A DNA stretch of 42,864 nt, taken from assembly GCA_021740625.1 (NCBI GenBank), contig JAIOZK010000031.1:1-42864 (forward strand), written 5' to 3'. The notes beneath the pieces were generated by a model, which was not told the DNA's origin, made no database searches, and saw only the letters and a list, made by a program, of their open reading frames with translations. Positions 17,560-26,680 of this stretch are shown in pieces. Every line of letters starts with the position of its first letter. Within the stretch, counting starts at the first letter, position 1. Made by a program: the position numbers and the translations under genes. The DNA comes from Bacteroidales bacterium (GTDB lineage: Bacteria > Bacteroidota > Bacteroidia > Bacteroidales > JAIOZK01).

Positions 17560-18879
17560 GTGAGTAATTTTAGAAATTTGAAAAACGGTAAACAAAAAGG
17601 TGCAGTATCTGAAAAATTTTGGCTTGTCCTTGATAATGCTGCCAAGATTTTTCCGGCGCTTTTAAACGAGGAGTTTACCGCCGTGTTCCGGCTGAGTGCA
17701 GTATTAAAACATCCTGTCCGGATCCATGCCCTTTTTAAAGCTGTTGCGCTCATCGAGAAACGTTTTCCCTATTACAAAGTGCAGCTCAAGAAAGGATTTT
17801 TCTGGTACTACCTTGAGCATATCCCGCTCAAATTTAATGTTGAAGTTGACAATAAAAGACCCTGCCGGAGCTTTTCCAGAGACTCACTCATGATACGCAT
17901 TCTGGTTTCGGGGAACAAAATAAACCTTGAGTTTTCGCATATTTTAACGGATGGAAGCGGTGCATTTGAGTTTTTAAAAAGCATTCTTCTTTTATATTCC
18001 AAAGAAACCGGCCATGAAATCCCTTCATCTTTTGAATATTTAAAACCGGCCGATCCTATTTCAGAAGAAGAATACGAAGATGCATACAAAAGATATTTCA
18101 AAGAGAAGATTCCTCCCATGGTGAAAAAATCAAAAGCATTTCACCTTCCCTTCCCCTTGAAGTCCAAACCTCGTTTTGAAATCATGAATGCCCTGGTTTC
18201 TGTTAAGGACATAAAGTCAAAAGCAAAGGAAAAGAATGTAAGCATAAACGATTATCTTGTTTCGGTATATTTGTTCGTTCTTCAGGAAATTAATAAAGAA
18301 CTGAAGGATACAAAAAAGACAAAGAGCAAAAAGTGTATCCGCATTCAGGTTCCTGCTGATATGAGAAAGATTTTCCCATCCAAAACGATGCGCAATTTTT
18401 CTCTGTTTGTGATGCCTGAAATTGATCTCAGGCTTGGGGAGTATTCCTTCGATGAAATTGTAAAGTTTGTTTATCACCAGATACGTCTCGAAACAGATGA
18501 AAAGCTTATCAATAAAACCATATCAAGAAATGTTGGCGGGGAGAAAAAAATATATGTCAAGAGCATGCCTTTGTTTCTTAAAAGTCTTACCCTCAGGCTT
18601 AAATACTATTCCCTGGGAGCAAATCAATACAGTGGTGTGCTCACAAACCTGGGAATGGTGAAACTACCCCCTGAAACAGAAAACCTGATCGATCATTTTG
18701 TTTTTACTCCACCGCCACCCAATAAATTGCTGAAAGTAAGTTGCGGAATCATCGGATTTGATGATAAATTGCTAATCAGTTTTGGCAATATCAGCAAATC
18801 GAAAATGCTGGAAGACAAATTTTTTCAGTTCCTGAAAGATCAGGGAATACGGTTGTTATTCATGAACGAAAAAAAGTAA
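17560..18879 (+). CDS. Condensation-fold (alcohol acetyltransferase-like) acyltransferase
   Basis: A 439-residue protein with the CoA-dependent acyltransferase / condensation-domain fold. The catalytic motif is SH127ILTD131G, a single-His version of HHxxxDG, within LEFSHILTDGSG. PVRIHALFKAVALIEKRFP and SINDYLVSVYLFVL (the second-lobe floor helix) support the assignment. Such proteins transfer an acyl group from CoA or a carrier to an alcohol or amine. No signal peptide is present. The start is GTG at 17560, preceded by AGAGG about 9 bases upstream. The stop is 3 bases before the next start, so it is co-transcribed with the zinc-ribbon membrane protein. The pairing with a DUF6320-like protein is one I recall from other genomes. 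The substrate is unknown. Confidence 0.75.
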   Translation: MSNFRNLKNGKQKGAVSEKFWLVLDNAAKIFPALLNEEFTAVFRLSAVLKHPVRIHALFKAVALIEKRFPYYKVQLKKGFFWYYLEHIPLKFNVEVDNKRPCRSFSRDSLMIRILVSGNKINLEFSHILTDGSGAFEFLKSILLLYSKETGHEIPSSFEYLKPADPISEEEYEDAYKRYFKEKIPPMVKKSKAFHLPFPLKSKPRFEIMNALVSVKDIKSKAKEKNVSINDYLVSVYLFVLQEINKELKDTKKTKSKKCIRIQVPADMRKIFPSKTMRNFSLFVMPEIDLRLGEYSFDEIVKFVYHQIRLETDEKLINKTISRNVGGEKKIYVKSMPLFLKSLTLRLKYYSLGANQYSGVLTNLGMVKLPPETENLIDHFVFTPPPPNKLLKVSCGIIGFDDKLLISFGNISKSKMLEDKFFQFLKDQGIRLLFMNEKK

Positions 18880-18882
18880 ACA

Positions 18883-19608
18883 ATGAAAATTTGTCCAAAT
18901 TGCGGTGTTGAACTTGAAGGGAACACAAACTTTTGCCCCTTATGTGGCGAAGCCATCATTGATGAAAATACGGAGAATCCGGAGTATTTGAAACTGAGAA
19001 AGAAAGAACAACAGGAAAAGGTGTTGAACGCTTTCCAGAAACTGAGCGGCTTCCAGAAGAGAAAACTCTTTTGGGAAATATCAGGGATATTGCTATTTTC
19101 AGGTATTCTGATCACCCTGATCATTGACCTGCTTGAGGATAACAATCTTTCGTGGTCAAAATATACAGTTACAATATGTGCCATTGTTTTCATTAACATA
19201 TCACTGTTTTCATTCTTATATAAAAGGATTTATTTGCTATTCCTGGGTAGCTTTTTAGCCTCCTCCGTTCTTTTGATTCTTCTTGATATGTTTAACAACA
19301 ATATCGGCTGGGGAAAAAAATTCGGTATCCCTTTGCTTTTTGTCGCCTACCTGATTATTCTGGGACTTATTTTAATGATAAGAAGATCCCGGGAGAAGGA
19401 ACTAAACCTGATCACCTATTCCCTGATCGCTTCGGGTTTGCTCAGTATTTGTATTGAAGCCATGATCTCACTTTATAATAATAAAGGCCTGGAACTGAGC
19501 TGGAGCCTGATCGTGATCATCTGTGTATTACCGGTTTCTTCATTGCTGCTTTTTATTCAGCACAGGCTAAAGAGAGGATTTGAGCTGAAAAGATTCTTTC
19601 ATATCTGA
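18883..19608 (+). CDS. Zinc-ribbon membrane protein (DUF6320-like)
   Basis: A 241-residue protein. The N-terminus is a rubredoxin-like zinc ribbon, C4-x2-C7...C18-x2-C21 (MKICPNCGVELE, FCPLCGEAII). A charged linker follows (~30-65), then six hydrophobic segments from about residue 66 to 230. The architecture fits the DUF6320 family that accompanies alcohol acetyltransferase-like genes; the function is unknown. It starts 3 bases after the acyltransferase stop, so they form one operon. A possibility is a membrane partner that recruits or senses for the acyltransferase; this is inference. The stop codon lies inside the terminator hairpin at 19596-19611. Confidence 0.75.
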   Translation: MKICPNCGVELEGNTNFCPLCGEAIIDENTENPEYLKLRKKEQQEKVLNAFQKLSGFQKRKLFWEISGILLFSGILITLIIDLLEDNNLSWSKYTVTICAIVFINISLFSFLYKRIYLLFLGSFLASSVLLILLDMFNNNIGWGKKFGIPLLFVAYLIILGLILMIRRSREKELNLITYSLIASGLLSICIEAMISLYNNKGLELSWSLIVIICVLPVSSLLLFIQHRLKRGFELKRFFHI

Positions 19609-19620
19609 AAGATTTTTTAT
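19596..19620. terminator. Bidirectional terminator between convergent genes
   Basis: The perfect hairpin CTTTCA-TATC-TGAAAG (19596-19611) is followed on the plus strand by ATTTTTTAT. On the minus strand it is followed by AATCTTTT. It overlaps the stop codon of the zinc-ribbon gene and lies just beyond the end of the CPBP gene, so it can serve both. The stem is short (6 bp). Confidence 0.6.
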
Positions 19621-20258
19621 TGAAAAATCAACAACAACTCATTCCACAAATCTCTTTGTAATACAAAAAATAAAAAAAAGCCGGAAGCCCACCCGTGATA
19701 TAGGCCGAGTGACCATAAATTGTTGTATTTAAAATAAGCGTGAATAAAGATTAATTCCATTAGCAAAACGTAAATCATCAAAGAAATATCCGGATAATGA
19801 ACAAGTGCAAATAGCAAACTCACCATGAGGTTCACCTGAAAATCAGTTATCTTTCCCTTGACAAGTGTTCTTAAATTACCGGCAACCAGCCCGGCGACAA
19901 TAAACTGCTGGGTAAGGCCCCAAACGGGATATAGAATGAGGATCGGAAGAATATGCCAGTTGAGGATGGAGGTATTTGTAAGGGAAGCATACAACAAAGA
20001 TGCTGTAATTACTATTATGCCAAATGGCAAGAGATAAAGCAATGATTTTTTGAAATACTGAAGATTAAATCCCCACTTATTAAGTACCAAAGGATCTGAT
20101 TTATATCTCCGGAAAATGAAAAAAAACCAAAAAACAAGAGCAGCAGTAATATAAAAAATTGAGAAACCGGGTTTGCCAGCTACAGCAAACTTCAACAAAA
20201 CAGTTAGCAGGACTGCTATGATGATATTCCATTTTCTTTTATCAGGATGCTGTTTCAC
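19617..20258 (-). CDS. CPBP-family membrane protein with degenerate protease motif
   Basis: A 213-residue polytopic membrane protein of the CPBP (Abi) fold, related to type II CAAX prenyl endopeptidases. Six or seven hydrophobic segments are seen. Motif 1, normally EExxxR, is Q117-Q118-F-I-V-A122. Motifs 2 and 3 keep their histidines: FALVH154YP and YH188GWASG. Loss of both glutamates and the arginine argues against normal glutamate-dependent proteolysis. The protein might be a binding or scaffold member of the family or work with an altered mechanism. It converges on the zinc-ribbon operon with an 8-base gap. The 284-bp upstream gap (20259-20542), shared with the divergent dehydrogenase gene, has no clear feature. 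Confidence 0.75.
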   Translation of the reverse strand: MKQHPDKRKWNIIIAVLLTVLLKFAVAGKPGFSIFYITAALVFWFFFIFRRYKSDPLVLNKWGFNLQYFKKSLLYLLPFGIIVITASLLYASLTNTSILNWHILPILILYPVWGLTQQFIVAGLVAGNLRTLVKGKITDFQVNLMVSLLFALVHYPDISLMIYVLLMELIFIHAYFKYNNLWSLGLYHGWASGFFLFFVLQRDLWNELLLIFQ

Positions 20259-20542
20259 CTTGCAATTAAAGAGTGACTTTTTTTTGAAGAATCTGACTTG
20301 TATTCATCTGTTTCTATTTGTTAAAAGTACAAATAAATTGATCCTTACACTTATTCAGTTAAACCGGTTCAATGAAAGAAATTGGTTTTTACAATTAAAT
20401 TGCGTATTTTTAAGTCAAACATATGCTATCGATCTGCATTCCTGGATTATTCCCTTAAGAAATTAGATTTCCGGCATACAAAAAATAACAGTTCTGTCCA
20501 GTAAATCTGCGGATCTGAATAAATAATTTTTAAGAAAACATT

Positions 20543-21685
20543 ATGCAAAAGCTAAAATTTGGTGTTATCGGCACATCCAGAAAAGCCGATGAGCGACGTT
20601 TACCAATCCATACCGATCATTTGTCACGTCTCCCGGAGCTTATTCGCCGCCAACTGATATTTGAAAAGGGTTACGGGTTTTCACTTGGGGTTTCCGATGA
20701 TGAGATCGCCTCAATAACCGGCGGGGTGGCCTCACGCCATGAACTACTGGCAGGACTTGGAAATGTCATCATACCCAAACCGGTGGTGGCTGATCTACAG
20801 GAGCTGCGTGAAGGTGGGATCCTTTGGGGCTGGCCGCATTGTGTGCAACAGGAGTCAATCACACAAACCGCCATCGACCGCAAACAAACACTTATTGCCT
20901 TCGAGGATATGTTCGCATGGGATCCACAAGGAAATGCAGGACGCCATACCTTTTATAAAAATAATGAACTGGCAGGTTATTGCGCAGTTTTACATGCTCT
21001 CCAGCTTAAAGGCATTGACGGCCATTACGGCGATCAGCGTAAATGTATAATTTTCAGCTTTGGCACGGTAAGTCGTGGTGCGATTTATGCTCTCAAAGCA
21101 AGGGGTTTCAGGGACATTACCATAATTATTCAAAGGCCTGATTATGAGGTGCGCGAAGAAATTCTGGATGTACATTATGTTCGTTTAAGAAAGGGAAAAA
21201 AAGGAGAGTCACGCCATATCATTGTGGAGCATGATACCACCGAGCGGCCCCTGGCAGAGCTGATCAGCGAATCCGATATTATCATCAACGGAATATTTCA
21301 GAATCCGGACAAACCCATCATCTTCGTTAAAGAAAATGAAAAACATATTTTAAAACCGGGTTGCCTGATCATTGACGTTAGTTGTGATGAAGGAATGGGC
21401 TTTTATTTTGCAAAGCCGACTACATTTAAAAATCCCATGCTGACTTTTGACAAAATTGATTATTATGGTGTCGATCATACCCCGAGTTATTTATGGGAAA
21501 GTGCCACCAGGTCGATCTCAGCTTCTCTTATCCAGTACTTGCCTGCATTGATTGAAGGGCCCGAAAGTTGGGAACGCAATGCAAGTTTGTGCAATGCAAT
21601 AAACATTGATAAAGGAGTGATCAGAAAAGTTTCAGTATTATCATTTCAAAATCGACAACCAACCTATCCCCATGCTATAAATTAA
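20543..21685 (+). CDS. N5-(carboxyethyl)ornithine synthase-like dehydrogenase (AlaDH/PNT family)
   Basis: A 380-residue cytoplasmic oxidoreductase of the alanine dehydrogenase / transhydrogenase fold. It follows the Lactococcus CeoS pattern closely: ERRLPIHTDHL at the N-terminus, FEKGYGFSLGVSDDEI, LREGGILWGWPH, AGYCAVLHAL before the Rossmann segment (IIFSFGTVSRGAIYAL), DIIINGIFQNPDKPI, and LIIDVSCDEGMGF with HTPSYLWESATRSIS near the end. CeoS condenses pyruvate with the ornithine side chain using NADPH. At 380 residues this protein is about 65 longer than my memory of CeoS, with extra residues in the middle, so substrate identity is tentative. It converges on the outer-membrane barrel gene with a 4-base gap. 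Confidence 0.75.
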   Translation: MQKLKFGVIGTSRKADERRLPIHTDHLSRLPELIRRQLIFEKGYGFSLGVSDDEIASITGGVASRHELLAGLGNVIIPKPVVADLQELREGGILWGWPHCVQQESITQTAIDRKQTLIAFEDMFAWDPQGNAGRHTFYKNNELAGYCAVLHALQLKGIDGHYGDQRKCIIFSFGTVSRGAIYALKARGFRDITIIIQRPDYEVREEILDVHYVRLRKGKKGESRHIIVEHDTTERPLAELISESDIIINGIFQNPDKPIIFVKENEKHILKPGCLIIDVSCDEGMGFYFAKPTTFKNPMLTFDKIDYYGVDHTPSYLWESATRSISASLIQYLPALIEGPESWERNASLCNAINIDKGVIRKVSVLSFQNRQPTYPHAIN

Positions 21686-21689
21686 ACCA

Positions 21690-23426
21690 TTAAAATGAAT
21701 ACGTCACACCGCCCAGCACATTGATTTTCTGCACCGGATAGTTATACCATCTCATGTATTGTGAATTGCTCAGATTATTTAGGTTAAGAAATGCTGACAG
21801 GTTTTTGTTGAAACGGTACTCCAAACCCAGGTTCAGGTCGAGCCAGCCGTCGACTTCTTTGTCCATGTAGCCGGCTTCTTCGGTATCCAATATCAGGGCG
21901 TTCATCTTTCCGTAGGCGATGAGTTCACCGCTCAAAAGTATCCTGTTATTGATGTTGTAATCTGCGCCCAGGTTTACCTTGTACTGGGGTTTATAATAAG
22001 CTTCGCTGATGGAATCGGTGCTATAGGTGAAATAATCGGCCGTCAGGCGCAAACGCAACTGCTCTGTATGACGGTACCCGATCTCAAATCGGGCATTTAC
22101 CATGCTGGCATCATCATAAACAACCGTAAAGGCATTGTTCAGCGTATCTGTGCTGCCAGCCGTGGAAGCAATAAAGAATGGCATATTCTCATAAGAAGCG
22201 CTTCCGGCACGTATGGTGTAATCTACCGTTTCCGCCACATTGCCGGTGATCCCGCCGTAAAACTCCATTTTGTTTTTGGTGTAAGCGGTCGGGATTGTGC
22301 TCGTGATATAAGGATTCTCATCTGCAAACTTCCTGAAGCTTGATTTTTCAACGCCCCCGGTAAACCCGACAAATGCTGTCAGATAGCGCGGAACGATCTC
22401 CACCATCCCCTTGATGTCGGGGAAGAAATCTACATTGTTGCTGGAGTCCAGGCCAAAGGCCGTGGTAAAACCCACCCGCAATTGATACAGGCCGAAGTTC
22501 AGGTCTGCATAAGGCTTGATGCGAAAGACCCCATCGCTGTAATCTGTGATGGAATCGGTCAGGCTGTAATAATCCAGATCAAGGTCCAAACCAAAAGTGC
22601 TAACATGATCGTCGAATAATTCAACGCCTTTGTTTAGCCCGGCACCCAGGCCAAAACCATGTTCGGAGGTTTCATAAAAGTCGGAAATGTTGTAATAACT
22701 GATCCCCAGGTGATGCCCCAGCTTTTCCGCATCGGTGTAGTTGCTTTTGATGGCGGCATTCAATCCGAAGGCCTGGAAACGCTGTTTCAGATCCTCTTTT
22801 TCAAAATTCAGCGAATCCATCAGTTTGGGCATGATGCCGTAATAATGCAATACATTTCTTTTGTAAAAAGCCCTGCTTTTGAGGGTGTGATGCTTGAAGA
22901 ATTTTTTAAACCAGATCTCACCCAGGTTGTTGCTGAAAGTAGAATATTTATAGTCTTTCAGTTCGCTGTTAGAAGAGTGGTGTTTCAGGTGAAGCCCGAA
23001 TTGTGTTTCCTCGTTTCTGAGTGAATTTACAAAAAATTCACCGTAGGGTGTGGCATAATTGCCAAAACCGACTTTGATATAATTGCGGTAAAGTTCATTC
23101 AGTCTTTCGCCCCTGACGCGTGCAGGTCTGAGTTTTTCAAGCTCAATACGGGTATTCAGTTGTACAGGCGTGATGCTGTATGTAAGTTCGGGAAGTTCAA
23201 ATTCCTGTTCTTCGATCTGTGGATTATAATTGATCTTGTAGGCATCTGTTATGGTAGGCGTATAAGAACCGATGATGGTCACTTCTTCCTGGTATCCCGA
23301 CTGGGGATCCTGGGCCATTACAGAAGAAATCGAAACCATCAGCAGGCAGATGATGCATATTCTGGAATTTATTATGCTTTTTGACTGGAACATATAAAAT
23401 GCTGATTTTATCGCTTGTTTTTTCAT
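21690..23426 (-). CDS. Plugless TonB-receptor-like outer-membrane beta-barrel
   Basis: A 578-residue outer-membrane protein. A signal peptide (~1-39, ending SVMAQ) and a short periplasmic segment with EEVTIIGSYTPTITDAYKIN, reminiscent of the region before a TonB receptor plug, lead into about 450 residues of alternating beta-strands. The C-terminus, NLSNSQYMRWYNYPVQKINVLGGVTYSF by pattern, is typical of TonB-dependent receptor barrels with terminal Phe. No plug domain is present. The start is set at 23426: GGGGAGG lies just upstream and the preceding TPR stop is one base away (TAAGATG), so a start at 23474 inside the TPR gene is unlikely. It is the second gene of an operon with the TPR protein. 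Confidence 0.75.
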   Translation of the reverse strand: MKKQAIKSAFYMFQSKSIINSRICIICLLMVSISSVMAQDPQSGYQEEVTIIGSYTPTITDAYKINYNPQIEEQEFELPELTYSITPVQLNTRIELEKLRPARVRGERLNELYRNYIKVGFGNYATPYGEFFVNSLRNEETQFGLHLKHHSSNSELKDYKYSTFSNNLGEIWFKKFFKHHTLKSRAFYKRNVLHYYGIMPKLMDSLNFEKEDLKQRFQAFGLNAAIKSNYTDAEKLGHHLGISYYNISDFYETSEHGFGLGAGLNKGVELFDDHVSTFGLDLDLDYYSLTDSITDYSDGVFRIKPYADLNFGLYQLRVGFTTAFGLDSSNNVDFFPDIKGMVEIVPRYLTAFVGFTGGVEKSSFRKFADENPYITSTIPTAYTKNKMEFYGGITGNVAETVDYTIRAGSASYENMPFFIASTAGSTDTLNNAFTVVYDDASMVNARFEIGYRHTEQLRLRLTADYFTYSTDSISEAYYKPQYKVNLGADYNINNRILLSGELIAYGKMNALILDTEEAGYMDKEVDGWLDLNLGLEYRFNKNLSAFLNLNNLSNSQYMRWYNYPVQKINVLGGVTYSF

Positions 23427-23427
23427 C

Positions 23428-26400
23428 TTAAAAATCCTCCCCTTCATTTTGTTCGACATTCTGACTGGCAGCATTTTCTTGTTCCACGATCTGTTTCAAT
23501 CGCTTTTGCGCCAGATCTTTCAGGTCCTCTCCCTTATAGTTGTCGATGATACTTTGCAGGGTTTGTTTGGCCTGGAAGAAATTATCCAGCTTTACATAAA
23601 TATCTGCCAGGAGGATAAAGGATTTGGCCACCCAGAAATCCTGTGAGGCATATTCATCCACAAGCTGGAAGATGGTCTCTTCCGCAGTATTCAGTTCATT
23701 GTTCTCAAACTGAATGTATGCCACATAGTATTTGGCCTCGGCACCCATTTCGTTTGTGGTCAGTTTGTCCACAACTAAAAATTCCCTGGCAGCTTCGTTG
23801 TAATTGTCAAGGGCGAAATAGGATTTGCCCAGTATATAGTGCGCCCGCAGGCTTTGATCGGCACTTACTTTGTCATTTTTCAAAAGCTTCTGCGCTGCAT
23901 CAACCGCCTGCCGGTAATTATCAGAATAAAAACTACTGTTCATCATGCCTTCGATGGCAATGTTGATATTGACATTGCTGGTGGCAGCCTGTTCTAGTGC
24001 TTTGTAATGCCGATAGGCATTTTCATACATTTTCAACTGGTAACTGATGCGGGAAGCTTTCAGCAAAGCATTTTCGGTAAATGTGCTTGTGGGTTGTTCA
24101 ATAACGTATTCAAGGTCTTCCAGTGCTCTGATCTGATTGTCCTGTCTTAATTCACAATCGGCCTTATAATAATGTACATTGACCAGGAAAGCCCCGTCGG
24201 GGAATTTGTCTATGTATTTCTCAAATGATGGAAGTGCCTGATCGCAATTGCCCGACATATACTGGTTCTCGGCTGCAATATAGGTCAGGGAGTCCTGTTC
24301 GGAAGTGCTGACTTTTGCATAGGGCAGGTCTTTGGAGTAATCAAAATAGTCGTTCACTTTGTTGAGATCGATGTAGATGTTTTTCAGACTTGCCAGCGCC
24401 TCACGTGCCTCCGAAGTGTTGGGGTACTTTTCGGCTACCTGCTTCAACAGTTTGATGGCATTGTCATTCTGATCATTGTTATAATAGATCAGGCCCGATT
24501 TCAGCAAACTTTTTCTGGCATAAGGACTGCTGGGCGATTCTTTCACCAGCTTGTCGAAATTCACAAGGGCGCTGCGGTTGTCGTTCATGATTAGATGGGA
24601 GGTGGCAATTTCATAAAGCGCATCATCATAATAGGGCGATTTCTTATGATATCTCACCAGGCGGTTAAGTGTACTGACTTTCTCTTTGAATTTTCCGAGG
24701 GCGCCATACGACATGGCTTTCTGGTAATAAGCATAATCCTGGTCACTCTTGTTCAGGCGCAGTGCCTCGTTGTAATATTCGATGGCAGTTTGATATCGCT
24801 TGTTGATGAAGTAGCAGTCTCCCAGGCGCAGGTACGCATCGCTCATCAATCCCGGGTTTTTATTTCCGGAGGTTTCCAGGAAATCCCTGAAATTATCCAC
24901 AGCATCCGAATAATCTTTCCTTTTAAAATAAGTGTAACCGAGGTTGTAATATGCTTTGCTGTATTCGGGCAAAACGCGGGCAGCCCGGTCGTTTAAGAAA
25001 AGCTTGTAGTACTTCATGGCGCCCCACCAGTTTTTCAGGCGGTAAAAGGCATCGCCCATCCAGTAATTGGCCTGGGCTGTGATCTTTGCATCGTAATCGT
25101 ATTCTGTTGCGGTTTTGAAGAGCTCGATGGCTTCTTTGTACTGCCGTGTATTGAATAACTCAATCCCGCGGTAATAAGCTATTTTTTGATAGGCCTTTTT
25201 CAGTTTGGTGGTTTTGTTGTTGATCTTCTCAATGGATGTCAGGGCTGCTTTAAAATTCTTTGTCGAAAGATACAACTGTGCCAGCAAGTTATAGGCTTCG
25301 GGCAATCTTTCGGAATCCGGGTAATCCTGAATGTATTTGTCCAGGTAGCGGATGGATTCACCGTAAGGATCATGGGCAACTTCCACGCTCAATTTTGCAT
25401 AATTGAAAAGTGCATCTTCCTTGATGTCCTGGTCAAAATCCATCTTATAAGCAGAAAGAAAAGCATTGGCCGCATATTTTTTCTGATCCGTTCGGATATA
25501 GCAATCGGCCAGGTGGTAATAGGCATTTTGCGAAAGGGAATCCTCCACAGAAATTACATTCTGAAAATGACTGATAGCATTGTCAAAACGGTCGGTCCTG
25601 TAGTAGGAGTAAGCGATCTGGTAGTTGTCTTCCCGGCTCAGGGAATGACGTGCAGCCCTTTTGTATTCTTCCAGGTATTGCAGGGCATTTTCATAATCTC
25701 CTGCCCGGTAAAAAGCATCTCCTATGATTCGGGCAATCTCTGCTTTCTTTCGGTAGTCGGCATCCTGGTATAGTTCAGGACCCAGTTCCAGTATTTTATC
25801 ATAATTTTCCTGGTAATAATAAATATGCAGAATATAATAAGGGATCACCCTGCTGAATGAGCGGTCGTTTTTCAGGTCTTCAAATTCCTCAAGCGCCATA
25901 AGGTAATCACCTTCTTCGTAAGCTATATGCCCGTAATAATAAGAGGCTTGGTCGGCGTATGGGTTTCTGCCATCTTTGACTGTGGCAAATCGTTTTTTGG
26001 CATTGGCAAAGTCATCCTGATTCAAATAGCAAAAGCCTGTTTTAAAATTGTATTCTGTGCTTTCATCCCGGGAAAGGTCGAAGCGGTTTACTTCCTGAAA
26101 AGATCTCAGGGCAGAGCGGTAATCACGCTGGTCAAAATGCAAACGGCCGAGCTGGAAAAAAGCCCTGCCGATCTTTGCACTGGTAGGGTGCTCCTCAATA
26201 AATCCGGTAAGCTTGTATTCGGCATTGTCGTTGGTAAGCTCCAGCGCACAAATGGCGCTGTAGTATTCCGCATTGGTCTTCATTTCGGAAGGACTTTCAT
26301 TGATATCCAGAATGATCTGATCGAAAATCTCCTGGGCTGCGGCATATTTTTCTTTGTTGAACAGTTCAAGCGCAGTGCGATATCCGGCAGCAGGTTCATC

Positions 26401-26496
26401 GTAAACGGCAGTTTCCTGTGTAAAAACTTGCAGTGAAATCAAAATAAAAAAGGCTGATAAGCATCCTTTTAGGTTGAATAAGGCTTTGATCATCAT
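23428..26496 (-). CDS. Large exported TPR-repeat protein
   Basis: A 1022-residue protein with a signal peptide (MMIKALFNLKGCLSAFFILISLQ, then VFTQ). It is almost entirely tetratricopeptide repeats from about residue 35 to 1000, with many copies of the A/B helix pattern (YRSALRSFQEV, YLMALEEFEDL, YKEAIELFKTA, YSDAVDNFRDF, YNEAAREFLVV). The tail is acidic and ends NEGEDF. It is probably a periplasmic scaffold. The stop codon is one base from the start of the outer-membrane barrel gene, so the two are co-translated and likely form a complex. Long TPR proteins of this kind occur next to barrels in many Bacteroidota; I do not recognise a named system. The second Met at 26493 is an equal start candidate. 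Confidence 0.88.
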   Translation of the reverse strand: MMIKALFNLKGCLSAFFILISLQVFTQETAVYDEPAAGYRTALELFNKEKYAAAQEIFDQIILDINESPSEMKTNAEYYSAICALELTNDNAEYKLTGFIEEHPTSAKIGRAFFQLGRLHFDQRDYRSALRSFQEVNRFDLSRDESTEYNFKTGFCYLNQDDFANAKKRFATVKDGRNPYADQASYYYGHIAYEEGDYLMALEEFEDLKNDRSFSRVIPYYILHIYYYQENYDKILELGPELYQDADYRKKAEIARIIGDAFYRAGDYENALQYLEEYKRAARHSLSREDNYQIAYSYYRTDRFDNAISHFQNVISVEDSLSQNAYYHLADCYIRTDQKKYAANAFLSAYKMDFDQDIKEDALFNYAKLSVEVAHDPYGESIRYLDKYIQDYPDSERLPEAYNLLAQLYLSTKNFKAALTSIEKINNKTTKLKKAYQKIAYYRGIELFNTRQYKEAIELFKTATEYDYDAKITAQANYWMGDAFYRLKNWWGAMKYYKLFLNDRAARVLPEYSKAYYNLGYTYFKRKDYSDAVDNFRDFLETSGNKNPGLMSDAYLRLGDCYFINKRYQTAIEYYNEALRLNKSDQDYAYYQKAMSYGALGKFKEKVSTLNRLVRYHKKSPYYDDALYEIATSHLIMNDNRSALVNFDKLVKESPSSPYARKSLLKSGLIYYNNDQNDNAIKLLKQVAEKYPNTSEAREALASLKNIYIDLNKVNDYFDYSKDLPYAKVSTSEQDSLTYIAAENQYMSGNCDQALPSFEKYIDKFPDGAFLVNVHYYKADCELRQDNQIRALEDLEYVIEQPTSTFTENALLKASRISYQLKMYENAYRHYKALEQAATSNVNINIAIEGMMNSSFYSDNYRQAVDAAQKLLKNDKVSADQSLRAHYILGKSYFALDNYNEAAREFLVVDKLTTNEMGAEAKYYVAYIQFENNELNTAEETIFQLVDEYASQDFWVAKSFILLADIYVKLDNFFQAKQTLQSIIDNYKGEDLKDLAQKRLKQIVEQENAASQNVEQNEGEDF

Positions 26497-26680
26497 GTTT
26501 GCTTAATTTGAAAAATAAAAGTAAATATTAACCCATATTGTCAGAATGTAAATGTGTTTGAGTTTTCAACATAAAAGCAATAATTTCTTAACGGTGATGT
26601 CAAGTTCTTATTTTAGAGAATCTCCGGGCAGTTTGTATTATTATGATTATCTTTAATTTTCAATTTCATAAAGTATCCAT

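Noticed and set aside
21690-23474. A start for the outer-membrane barrel gene at 23474
   Set aside because: It would overlap the TPR gene by 47 bases; the start at 23426 has a good ribosome site and a 1-base gap.
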